DNA of 6,679 nt from Candidatus Thorarchaeota archaeon (GCA_016840965.1 JAEORI010000137.1:1-6679), one strand, 5' to 3'; counted from the first letter of the stretch, positions 1-6,350 are shown. Notes: generated from the sequence alone by a model not told the origin. Made by a program: numbers and translations.

Positions 1-491
1 TCAGAGAACACTGTAGACTAGCTCTTAATGAAGGAAATATCCGCGTTGTGCAGCTTTTGGAGCATTTGATCGAGGATGACCATCATGTTCGATGTTATCA
101 CGTTTCGAACCCATGGTTTGACGTAGACACTCTAGCAGACGTTCTTGCAGCAAATCAACACCTCCTTCAACGTGGAGGTTTTCGAGAAACTAAGTCAGTT
201 TTCATACCTTCAGGTGACAGTGTTGAAGTGGGTGATGGTTTAACATTAAAATCAAACATCGCTCTGGGTAAGGGCACTTTTCTTCAAGGCCCGGTCTTGA
301 TTGCTTCTAATTGTAAAATCGGTGAAAACTGTAGACTTGGACCCAATGTGACCATGGACTCAAATACAACTATTTCAGCAGACTGTGAGATCACTGATTC
401 AATAATTTTTGGTGAGTCGAATATCTCATCCCAGAGTCGCGTGCATAGAAGCATTATCTATAATTCCATTCGATATAACACCAAGGTGTGA
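1..491 (+). CDS. Sugar-phosphate nucleotidyltransferase with C-terminal left-handed beta-helix (5' truncated by window)
   Basis: The reading frame is open from base 3 to TGA at 489-491, giving 162 visible residues, so the N-terminal catalytic part lies outside the window. A GTG at 48 is an internal codon rather than the start, because the same frame continues upstream as REHCRLALNEGNIRVV. The motif NPWFDVDTLADVLAANQHLL is the end of the nucleotidyltransferase (GT-A-like) domain in the glucose-1-phosphate thymidylyl/uridylyl/mannose-1-phosphate guanylyltransferase family. It is followed by hexapeptide-type repeats (GKGTFLQGPVLIASNCKIGENCRLGPNV and on) that form a short left-handed beta-helix. 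The family transfers NMP from an NTP to a sugar- or polyol-1-phosphate. The substrate cannot be read from this fragment. The next gene is a CDP-alcohol phosphotransferase starting 4 bases after the stop, so a CTP-dependent activation of inositol- or polyol-phosphate is possible but is inference. The family call is firm; the specificity is unknown. Confidence 0.85.
   Translation, partial: REHCRLALNEGNIRVVQLLEHLIEDDHHVRCYHVSNPWFDVDTLADVLAANQHLLQRGGFRETKSVFIPSGDSVEVGDGLTLKSNIALGKGTFLQGPVLIASNCKIGENCRLGPNVTMDSNTTISADCEITDSIIFGESNISSQSRVHRSIIYNSIRYNTKV
484..488 (+). promoter_or_regulatory. Shine-Dalgarno-like site for the CDP-alcohol phosphotransferase gene
   Basis: AGGTG lies 7 nt before the ATG at 496 and sits at the very end of the upstream nucleotidyltransferase gene, next to its stop codon. 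This supports the start at 496 over the earlier in-frame ATG at 409, and suggests translational coupling of the two genes. Confidence 0.55.
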
Positions 492-495
492 AAAA

Positions 496-1110
496 ATGCC
501 CAGTAAATTCAGAGTTAGACGTATCTTCAAGAGCATTGTTTGGTGGATTGCTCGTCCACTAGTTCGAGCTGGAGTCCGACCTAATACAATCACTTACTTC
601 AGTCTATTACTGGCGCTACTGGCCGCCTTGGTCCTGAACATAACAGGGTCTTCCATCTTTTTTGGAGTCCTAGTGTTCCTATCTGGAGTATTTGATGGAG
701 TTGATGGAGCAGTGGCTCGTGAGAGGAACTTAGCCTCTGATGTCGGAGCTTTTACAGACTCAGTTGTGGATAAGGTTTCAGAGGTCTTGATGCTAGGTTC
801 CATTGCGGTAGAATTCTCAAATACGTCCATTCTCAACTTGCGTGTGGAATGGTGGGTGCTTATTGCTATCACAGGTTGGTTATTGACAAGCTATACGCGT
901 TCTCGTGCATCCAGCTTAGGTGTGACCGATCTTGACATAGGGCTTGGGGCTCGCTCTGAGAGAATGTTCACGTTAGTTGTATTTTCTATACTGAATCTGT
1001 TGCTCTGGGGTCTGGTGATCGTTAGTTTGATGGGTATCCTCACCGCTGGTTATAGGTTCTATAGATATCAAGATGAAATTGTTCAACGAAGTAAAACGGA
1101 TGAACTGTAG
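496..1110 (+). CDS. CDP-alcohol phosphotransferase family membrane enzyme (archaetidylinositol-phosphate-synthase-like)
   Basis: This is a 204-residue integral membrane protein. The family signature D-x2-DG-x2-AR-x8-G-x3-D-x3-D is complete: D67, D70, G71, A74, R75, G84, D88 and D92. These residues bind the metals and the CDP-alcohol. Hydrophobic segments at about 33-50, 53-66, 95-106, 118-133, 157-175 and 172-186 fit the six-helix fold, and the length is typical. The stretch SYTRSRASSLGV...GLGARSERM (about 142-166) resembles archaeal archaetidylinositol phosphate synthases, which join CDP-archaeol and inositol-1-phosphate. Alternatives are a di-myo-inositol-phosphate-phosphate synthase-like enzyme, which would fit the adjacent nucleotidyltransferase, or another phospholipid synthase. 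The start at 496 is chosen because the frame continues to 409 only by overlapping the upstream gene and because AGGTG precedes 496. Family is certain; substrate is inferred. Confidence 0.88.
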   Translation: MPSKFRVRRIFKSIVWWIARPLVRAGVRPNTITYFSLLLALLAALVLNITGSSIFFGVLVFLSGVFDGVDGAVARERNLASDVGAFTDSVVDKVSEVLMLGSIAVEFSNTSILNLRVEWWVLIAITGWLLTSYTRSRASSLGVTDLDIGLGARSERMFTLVVFSILNLLLWGLVIVSLMGILTAGYRFYRYQDEIVQRSKTDEL

Positions 1111-1118
1111 ACCATCAT

Positions 1119-1127
1119 ACTTAAGAG
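1119..1127 (+). promoter_or_regulatory. Possible TATA box for the 138-residue hypothetical gene
   Basis: ACTTAAGAG lies in the 64-bp gap after the CDP-alcohol phosphotransferase gene. It shares CTTAA with two better TATA boxes in the window (CTTAAATA before the HD gene and before actin). Transcription would start near 1150, leaving a leader of about 25 nt. The match is weak, and read-through from the upstream operon is equally possible. Confidence 0.25.
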
Positions 1128-1174
1128 TCAAGTCAATCAGGCCGCCAACGAAACACTGAATGGAGTTCTATTTC

Positions 1175-1591
1175 ATGGCCAAATTCAGAGCTGATCATTA
1201 TCTCATTGCGGAATTCGAGCAGGTTTCCGATACTAAAGCGATTGGAGAGAAAATCCTAGGAGCATTGAAAGAGCTGCCAGAGCTGAAAGATCTAGCAATT
1301 GTTTCTAAACGAATGGAAGGTAAGTCTTGGTTAGAGATTCTGGGCCGGATTGACGTACCCGCCGGTTCAAAGGCATTCTGGGCCATGATTAAGAAAGACT
1401 TCACCGAGAGAGAACCCTATCATCTCTTCATTAGGTTTGACATGAACGGTGAGGGTGAAACTATAGAGGCAGCTCGTTCTAACGTAAGAGCATGGGTAGA
1501 AGGAAATGTAGTCCCTGTTATTGAAGCGAAAACAAGTGTGAAGACCATTAAGGTCCTTCAAGCCAATGAAGTCTTCATGCCCAAGCTTTAG
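1175..1591 (+). CDS. Hypothetical protein, small soluble alpha/beta, 138 aa
   Basis: I do not recognise this protein. The ORF can start at ATG 1160 or ATG 1175. I prefer 1175 (MAKFRADHYL) because GGAG at 1162-1165 lies 9 nt before it, whereas nothing resembling a ribosome site precedes 1160. It has no signal peptide, membrane segment or cysteine cluster. Strand-like stretches (YLIAEFEQV, DLAIVSKRM, WLEILGRIDV, YHLFIRFDM, TIKVLQANEVF) alternate with helices, suggesting a compact alpha/beta or ferredoxin-like domain. It follows the CDP-alcohol phosphotransferase on the same strand after a gap and ends 9 bp before the end of the convergent propeller gene. Codon use and amino-acid composition look like a genuine gene, with balanced charged residues and no low complexity. 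Confidence 0.75.
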   Translation: MAKFRADHYLIAEFEQVSDTKAIGEKILGALKELPELKDLAIVSKRMEGKSWLEILGRIDVPAGSKAFWAMIKKDFTEREPYHLFIRFDMNGEGETIEAARSNVRAWVEGNVVPVIEAKTSVKTIKVLQANEVFMPKL

Positions 1592-1600
1592 TAGAACCAG

Positions 1601-2608
1601 TTAATCTTCTTGAACATCTATTAAATATAGGTCAGGTCCAACTGCTTGAACAAGCTCGGGACTTGAGTCTCCGTTTACATCACCAATGGCTAGGTGAGAT
1701 TCAGTTGATTTGCGCGATGTCTTTAGTGAAGTATCCTCGATGATTCTATTACCTACAAATCCAAGAACTGTGATGGTTGAGTTTGAGTGGCTAGATACTA
1801 TCTGTCCATCTCCATTTTTCCAGAAGTTACCAATTTTGATAGAAGTTACAGGTTTAGGAGCTCTGACAGAGTCGTATTTTTCCAAGGCTCCCTTTACTAT
1901 ACCAAACAGACTGAGATTGCGCCCATCGGAAACAGTCAAGATTTCAGAGTTGCCATCTTGAGTCATATCACCTGACGCTACTAGACCAATCTCTCCTCCT
2001 GCGCTAATTTTTGCCCTTTCATGGAGTCTGTCATCTGCATATTGATAGACGAAAAGATGACCAGAATCATCACCAAAAACAAAACGACTGTAAGGGAACC
2101 CTTTGCTATGTAAAGGCTGAATTGAGAAGATGGGTCGCTCTAACACCTTGTGGGCGAGCTTGTCCAAAGCCACATCGTACCAACTATAGCATCGTAGATT
2201 ACCATCGGTTGTAGCCACGACAACTTCTGATCGATCATCACTTAAAACATTCAGAACTCCTACTGCTGTTGGAAGACTACCCAGTGGTGTTGTAGCCTTG
2301 ACACTCAATTTTCCATCCATGTAGACAAGAACTCGCAGAACATTGTCGAGTCCTCCAAATACAAAATCAGGTGTTCCGTTACCAATTACATCTCCAATTC
2401 CCATTGCTGCCAAAGGTGGCAACCCACTAACTCGACTAATCACAGATGCCTGAGGGTTGGCTCCCTCATCAATATCATATACGATTACATCGCCGCCAAG
2501 TGTTGAAACAACCGGATTCGCTTTTCCATCACCTGAAAGGTCAACAAGCTCAACAGACGTGATGACCTCTTTGAAAGATAACTTTGAAATAACTTCAAGC
2601 TTGGTCAT
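1601..2608 (-). CDS. Seven-repeat FG-GAP/VCBS-like beta-propeller protein, probably cytoplasmic
   Basis: This is a 335-residue protein made almost wholly of FG-GAP/VCBS/integrin-alpha-like repeats. Repeats centred near residues 22-34 (VDLSGDGKANPVV), 71-84 (IGDVIGNGTPDFVF), 117-131 (VLNVLSDDRSEVVV), about 163-178 (degenerate, no acidic loop), 212-226 (GDMTQDGNSEILTV), 259-272 (GNFWKNGDGQIV) and 308-320 (GDVNGDSSPELV) recur every 46-49 residues, which predicts one closed seven-bladed propeller. Several D-x-[DNS]-G-[DN]-G loops could bind calcium. The frame extends to 2677, but I choose the ATG at 2608 because AGAGGA lies 8 nt upstream and the protein then begins with the first blade. No signal peptide or transmembrane segment is visible. 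Intracellular propellers of this kind usually act as protein-interaction scaffolds; the partner here is unknown. Confidence 0.85.
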   Translation of the reverse strand: MTKLEVISKLSFKEVITSVELVDLSGDGKANPVVSTLGGDVIVYDIDEGANPQASVISRVSGLPPLAAMGIGDVIGNGTPDFVFGGLDNVLRVLVYMDGKLSVKATTPLGSLPTAVGVLNVLSDDRSEVVVATTDGNLRCYSWYDVALDKLAHKVLERPIFSIQPLHSKGFPYSRFVFGDDSGHLFVYQYADDRLHERAKISAGGEIGLVASGDMTQDGNSEILTVSDGRNLSLFGIVKGALEKYDSVRAPKPVTSIKIGNFWKNGDGQIVSSHSNSTITVLGFVGNRIIEDTSLKTSRKSTESHLAIGDVNGDSSPELVQAVGPDLYLIDVQED

Positions 2609-2616
2609 GTGGAGTG

Positions 2617-2622
2617 TCCTCT
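2617..2622 (-). promoter_or_regulatory. Shine-Dalgarno site deciding the start of the beta-propeller gene
   Basis: On the minus strand AGAGGA is 8 nt before the ATG at 2608. No comparable site precedes the earlier in-frame ATG at 2677, so the shorter protein is preferred. Confidence 0.6.
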
Positions 2623-2649
2623 GAGTTAAAGAGCTGGGGAACCTTGTCA

Positions 2650-2660
2650 CAATTAAAACT
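2650..2660 (-). promoter_or_regulatory. Possible TATA box for the beta-propeller gene
   Basis: Read on the minus strand this is AGTTTTAATTG. An archaeal TATA element here would place the start of transcription near 2628, giving a leader of about 20 nt that contains the AGAGGA ribosome site. The element is weak, and this is inference from spacing. Confidence 0.35.
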
Positions 2661-2752
2661 TGTTCCATCAAAGTCAATTACTCGACCTTTCTAAACCATA
2701 GAGCTTTAGAACTGATGAGCTTAAGACCTTCCTTGCTGAACGTGATACTACT

Positions 2753-3298
2753 ATGAGAGAAGAGGAACGAACCCTCCAAATTGATGAAGAACTCTGGGCC
2801 GAGCGCGCTGAAACTGTAGTTGAGGAGCTGCAGCAATTCACAAGAGAGTTTGGATCATTCACGCCTGAACTCTTTACACAAATCAAGTTCCATCTTCTCA
2901 GAGGTCCAGGTCTTACAAAACAGAGCCGAGATGAACTTTGTGAACTCTCGATAAACAGCAGCCTCTGTCCAGAATGTGACCTTCTCTATGTTGCAAAAAA
3001 ATGTCTTCTCTGGTATCGATTATTCTGGACAATTAACCCAAATTTCATAGAACGTTCTCCTCCTTGTATAAGATTGGCTTTTGAGAAAAATAGTATCAAA
3101 ACCGTTACAAGCTACCTTGCAAAGATACATGTCTTCAATCCGCCATTCTATGAGGCAAAAGGAGGAACATCCTGCAACTCAATGCGTCGTTATGGATATT
3201 GTAAACCTGATGTTTACTGTAGGTCAATGACGACTGATTACATCTTGGAATACAATGCTGCGCGGGAACGTGTGAAAAGGTCGCAGAAATTAGGTTAG
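2753..3298 (+). CDS. Cysteine-rich protein with primase large subunit (PriL)-like iron-sulfur C-terminus
   Basis: This is a 181-residue protein. The N-terminal third (1-60) is charged and helical. There are eight cysteines: C63, C72, C75, C84, C105, C141, C150 and C156. The stretch SPPCIRLAFEKN around C105 and the stretch SCNSMRRYGYCKPDVYC (C141-x8-C150-x5-C156) resemble the PPC..A.E and C-x-TM-x3-G-x-C-x4-6-C segments of archaeal PriL C-terminal domains, where four cysteines hold a [4Fe-4S] cluster. The distance from C105 to C141 looks much shorter than in normal PriL and the usual N-terminal PriL domain is absent, so this is a relative or derivative rather than the replicative subunit. C72-x2-C75 and C84 could add a zinc site. 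ATG 2753 is the only usable start; the frame is open back to 2702 without a start codon. The downstream HD gene is on the same strand. Confidence 0.6.
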   Translation: MREEERTLQIDEELWAERAETVVEELQQFTREFGSFTPELFTQIKFHLLRGPGLTKQSRDELCELSINSSLCPECDLLYVAKKCLLWYRLFWTINPNFIERSPPCIRLAFEKNSIKTVTSYLAKIHVFNPPFYEAKGGTSCNSMRRYGYCKPDVYCRSMTTDYILEYNAARERVKRSQKLG

Positions 3299-3315
3299 GC
3301 TAGCCAATTGTGATG

Positions 3316-3326
3316 GCTTAAATACC
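3316..3326 (+). promoter_or_regulatory. TATA box upstream of the HD-domain gene
   Basis: GCTTAAATACC matches the archaeal TATA consensus and shares CTTAAATA with the element before actin. Spacing predicts a start near 3348, about 12 nt before the ATG at 3360, so the message would have a very short leader. No good Shine-Dalgarno site precedes 3360, which fits a nearly leaderless transcript. Confidence 0.5.
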
Positions 3327-3359
3327 AGCACAGGGTCCATCTAATGGGGCTTCTAGGTT

Positions 3360-4871
3360 ATGTCTGATGATCTCGATATTGATGTCATCAAGCTCATTCG
3401 CTTGACTGGACTAAGAGAAACAGAGATAGAAACTGCTCGAGAGCAGAAAGGAACAAGCTGGGAACGCATTCAGAAGTCTGTTGATGAACACAATCGCTTC
3501 ATATCCATGGGCGAGAAACACACCCGTCAGAAAGCAGTACAAGATCCCGTGCACGGCGCCATACTGCTTGAACCTTGGGAACTTGACATCATCTCAACAT
3601 GGGAGATGCTTAGGCTTAGATATGTGCGGCAGCTCGGGCCGGCTCATTTAGTCTATCCCGGTGCAACACACACACGATTTGAGCATTGTCTTGGTACAAA
3701 CTTCTTAGCTCAAAAATCCATTCGAGTGGTGAATTACTGTGAGGACTTGGACACTGCATGTTTTGTCCCATTCTCCCGTCTTCTTGAGGATTACCATCAA
3801 AAATTGTTCAGAGCTGCTGCCTTATTACACGACGTTGGGCATCCACCTACATCTCACACCATCGAGTATGCTCTCGAATCATGGATGGGTCTCAATCACC
3901 TCGACCTTGGTGAGTTCTTGATACTAAGCAGCAGTCTCACCGATGTTCTTTCACAGAGCGACATTGAACCCACTGATGTTGTAGACATCTTTCGAAGACG
4001 AGCAAAACACCCAGTTCATAAACTTCTCTCTGAATTTCTCGATCACCCTCTAGATATCGATAAGACCGACTATCTCATTAGAGATGCACACTTCAGTGGT
4101 GTTCAGCTTGGTATTTTCCCTGCTGAGAGAGTGATGTTAACTAACCGCGCTGTGAAGAATCGAGAAGGTAAGTACATCCGCGCGTTCATGTTAAAGGCAA
4201 TTCATTCTCTGGAAGCACTGATTCTCAGCAGGAATTGGATGTATATGGACTTGTATTTTCATCCCGCTGTGAAGCTCGCTGAAGCATTAATCTCCAAGGC
4301 TACATACTTCAGGATGCAGGAGGAGGACCTATCAAAAAATGAGTGCATAGGTCTGTTTACACGCATGACCGATGGAGACCTTTTCAGATGGCTAGCCGAA
4401 TCCGAGATTAATTTCATCAAGGAGTATGCAGCTCGAATAAGATACCGCAAGTTGTTCAAAGTCGTGTTATCGCGACCATTAGCATCTTTTGAGAACGATA
4501 CAAAAAAGCTATTTCGTGAAACACTTCACGACATCAAAAAATTGATAGATGCTGAGAATGAGATTGCTGAGGAACAAGGGAGTGTTGTAATTGATGTGGT
4601 TTCTCCCCCTCTTGGTGAAAACCTCTTGGGGTCAATTCCCATATTAGTTGGCGGTGTCGAGAAGGGTTTTGACATTGTGAGTCTTGATCAAACTAAGGAA
4701 GGCCGTCCTTTGATGGACATTCTGAAGCAACAGTCACGGACAATACCCTCCGTTCGAGTATACGCCGATGCAAAGATTGCTGAGAAGGTGCGTAAGCGTT
4801 TCGACAAGATATATCCGGTTTCTGACACCCCCGCATACCGAGAAGACGAGTACGACTTCACTGAGTATTGA
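3360..4871 (+). CDS. HD-domain phosphohydrolase, SAMHD1/dGTPase-like
   Basis: This is a 503-residue soluble protein with the HD hydrolase metal site intact: H109 in THTRFEH, H157-D158 in LLHDVGHPPTSHT, and D234 in LDIDKTDYLIRD. These align with SAMHD1 H167, H206-D207 and D311. R106, K235 and Y238 also align with SAMHD1 residues around the nucleotide (R164, K312, Y315). The family hydrolyses (d)NTPs to nucleosides and triphosphate, or other phosphate esters. The N-terminal 60 residues are helical; QDPVHGAILLEPWELDII at about 61-78 is the usual lead-in of the family. The C-terminal 200 residues, which are less conserved in such proteins, may mediate oligomerisation or regulation. The substrate is not proven. 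It has its own likely promoter and lies 61 bp after the PriL-like gene, with which it may share a role in nucleotide or replication control. Confidence 0.9.
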   Translation: MSDDLDIDVIKLIRLTGLRETEIETAREQKGTSWERIQKSVDEHNRFISMGEKHTRQKAVQDPVHGAILLEPWELDIISTWEMLRLRYVRQLGPAHLVYPGATHTRFEHCLGTNFLAQKSIRVVNYCEDLDTACFVPFSRLLEDYHQKLFRAAALLHDVGHPPTSHTIEYALESWMGLNHLDLGEFLILSSSLTDVLSQSDIEPTDVVDIFRRRAKHPVHKLLSEFLDHPLDIDKTDYLIRDAHFSGVQLGIFPAERVMLTNRAVKNREGKYIRAFMLKAIHSLEALILSRNWMYMDLYFHPAVKLAEALISKATYFRMQEEDLSKNECIGLFTRMTDGDLFRWLAESEINFIKEYAARIRYRKLFKVVLSRPLASFENDTKKLFRETLHDIKKLIDAENEIAEEQGSVVIDVVSPPLGENLLGSIPILVGGVEKGFDIVSLDQTKEGRPLMDILKQQSRTIPSVRVYADAKIAEKVRKRFDKIYPVSDTPAYREDEYDFTEY

Positions 4872-5640
4872 TAAGATGTGTTACTTTTTTCAGGACCATC
4901 TTGTATTCATACTCTAGGTAAACGATGCCATATACTGCTTCCACTAGCGTACCCTTGTCATGTTCCATCTCTGACTTACTCGGTGTATCAGGGTCAAAAT
5001 GGATGCGGTACTCATACAAGCCCCATCTGTCACAGAGTTTTGCCATATTTTCATTGCTTACAATCTCGGCTTTCCTCTGAGTGATTTTACCTGCGTCGCC
5101 CAGGTGGGGTTTCCACAGATGTTGTAGACCGGCTGATGAGATTACTGCATCTCCCACGAGAGCTATGACCTTCGCCATCTCACCGAGGTTTATCATCTCC
5201 GCAAACCCGTCTGAACCAAGAGGGTCCTCGTCGGTTCGACGATACTGGGTTTCTAGTTCCATGAAGATATTCTTTGTACTTGGTTGAAACATTGCCACTT
5301 GAAAGAGTTCTGTATTCTCAAAATTTACCCCGAGTATTCCTTCCAAGTGTGGTACAAGGTCTTCTCTTACTCTTTGTAGAGATTCTTGGATTGACCCGAT
5401 GTCCACTAACCATCTCTCCAGTTTCGTTAGCAATTTGGTGTTATTCTCTGGAGTTTCTCTTTGGGTTGTCTGAACTGTCTTGGACAGGAGTTCAAGTCTG
5501 TCTTCGATGTGTATTGGACTATAGGCGAGTGCTGGGATCGAATCTAGCTCCTTCAACGAATCACATCCTTCAGTAGTAGCTGATCTCTGCATCAGCAGCA
5601 TCATATCGTGAAACATGGAATGCTGTCGTGGAGTATTCAT
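4858..5640 (-). CDS. RNase III-fold protein with degenerate active site, no dsRNA-binding domain
   Basis: This protein has up to 260 residues. Residues 1-100 are mostly helical, possibly coiled coil at about 45-98. Residues 102-245 follow the RNase III domain in order: LGVNFENTELFQVAMFQPS (family LGYxFxxxxLLxxALTHxS), NLGEMAKVIALVGDAV (family NERLEFLGDAVL), GKITQRKAEIVSNENMAKLCDRWGL (family LTxLRAxLVxNxxLAxIAxxLGL) and DKGTLVEAVYGIVYLE (family KxLADVFEALIGAIYLD). Of the four catalytic acids (E40, D44, D107 and E110 in Aquifex numbering), D44 (D164) and E110 (E234) are kept, while E40 is A160 and D107 is T231. The protein ends right after this domain, with no dsRBD. It may be inactive, acting as a binding or structural protein, or have altered activity. 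It is operonic with the wHTH-CARF-like gene. The start is uncertain: ATG 5640 overlaps that gene by 71 bp, and TTG at 5556 with AAGGA about 9 nt upstream would avoid the overlap. Confidence 0.72.
   Translation of the reverse strand: MNTPRQHSMFHDMMLLMQRSATTEGCDSLKELDSIPALAYSPIHIEDRLELLSKTVQTTQRETPENNTKLLTKLERWLVDIGSIQESLQRVREDLVPHLEGILGVNFENTELFQVAMFQPSTKNIFMELETQYRRTDEDPLGSDGFAEMINLGEMAKVIALVGDAVISSAGLQHLWKPHLGDAGKITQRKAEIVSNENMAKLCDRWGLYEYRIHFDPDTPSKSEMEHDKGTLVEAVYGIVYLEYEYKMVLKKVTHLINTQ
4885..4890 (+). terminator. T-tract, possible terminator of the HD gene
   Basis: TTTTTT lies 14 nt after the HD gene's stop codon. Archaeal RNA polymerase commonly ends transcription at such T-tracts without a hairpin. 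It lies inside the 3' end of the convergent RNase III-like gene, consistent with the compact tail-to-tail arrangement. Confidence 0.4.
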
Positions 5641-6343
5641 GCGCCAGTTTTGCCATGGCTAATGTGATGAGGGTTGGACCCAATGTCAGGTCGAATACAA
5701 TAGTGTGTGCTTGAAGATGCTTGAGTAGCTCGTTCTCAAGGAATTCGTAGGTCTTCTGCAGATTACCATAATCAAGTTCTTGTTCGCCTCCCATAACATT
5801 GTCTGGAACCTCTTTCCATTCAGTAGTCCATACACGGAATTCATCATCTGGGATAAACCGGTCCATTATACGAGAAACTCCCCGGGTCCAGCGAGTCGCT
5901 TCGACAAATACAAGCAGTTTCTTTGGGTTGAAATGGGGGTTATTCACAAGCCACTGGACAAATGGACGCTGATCTTCCGGATTGTTCAACGAAGTAACAT
6001 ACATTAGCGGTTTTGCAATTCCAAGAGCCCTGCGAACCGGATGAATTGCTCGCGGGTCCAACTCAAAAAGGCGGTATTGAGATTGTTTCCAACTGACTAT
6101 GATTCCAAGCTCTTCAAGCCGTTGGGTATTATGATAGAGTTTAGGACTTGTCACCTTGACCTTTGCGATCTCTTTCTTACTCGCGCCTTCCGCCACCATC
6201 TGGGCCTTGATGTCAGTAGCAATCTTCTCTCGGAGCTCTGCCCCTGTCAACAATCCTCCCTCAAGCTGGTCGAGGATGATTCTCCTGGCTCGGACTGTTT
6301 CAATCTCTTCGCGGATAATGTCTTCAACAGGTTTCCTGAGCAA
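5570..6343 (-). CDS. Winged-helix protein with C-terminal CARF-like Rossmann domain
   Basis: This protein has 257 residues. The N-terminal half is a winged helix: RRIILDQLEGGLLTGAELREKI (about 20-41), then SPKLYHNTQRLEELGIIVSW and QYRLFELDPRAI (about 66-100), the recognition helix and wing of ArsR/HTH_20-type regulators. The C-terminal half (about 111-250) looks like a CARF domain: strand PLMYVTSLNNPED, strand KLLVFVEA, strand FRVWTTEW, helix LQKTYEFLENELLKHL, then HTIVFDLTLGPTLITLAMAKLA. The last corresponds to the D-[IL]-T-GGTK-x6-A motif that binds cyclic oligoadenylate or similar ligands in CARF proteins. Domain order is reversed relative to Csa3 (CARF first, HTH last). The start is TTG at 6343: a TGA lies two codons upstream, GGTG is 7 nt before the TTG, and no ATG exists before residue 49. 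It is first in a minus-strand operon with the RNase III-like gene and divergent from actin. The CARF assignment is by eye only. Confidence 0.68.
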   Translation of the reverse strand: MLRKPVEDIIREEIETVRARRIILDQLEGGLLTGAELREKIATDIKAQMVAEGASKKEIAKVKVTSPKLYHNTQRLEELGIIVSWKQSQYRLFELDPRAIHPVRRALGIAKPLMYVTSLNNPEDQRPFVQWLVNNPHFNPKKLLVFVEATRWTRGVSRIMDRFIPDDEFRVWTTEWKEVPDNVMGGEQELDYGNLQKTYEFLENELLKHLQAHTIVFDLTLGPTLITLAMAKLAHEYSTTAFHVSRYDAADAEISYY

Positions 6344-6350
6344 TTTTCAG

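Noticed and set aside
594..872. 92-residue minus-strand ORF inside the CDP-alcohol phosphotransferase gene
   Set aside because: It is antisense to a gene with a complete catalytic motif, is serine/threonine-rich without recognisable domains, and looks like a shadow.
2702..2752. Upstream extension of the PriL-like gene
   Set aside because: The frame is open and protein-like, but contains no ATG, GTG or TTG before the in-frame TAG at 2699, so it cannot be annotated as coding without a frameshift or unusual start.
2674..2886. 70-residue serine-rich minus-strand ORF between the propeller and PriL-like genes
   Set aside because: It is antisense to the start of the PriL-like gene, has a low-complexity composition, and abuts the propeller gene only by chance.
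5274..5576. 100-residue plus-strand ORF
   Set aside because: It is antisense to the RNase III-like gene, leucine-rich with no domain; the minus frame has a coherent RNase III-type block order.
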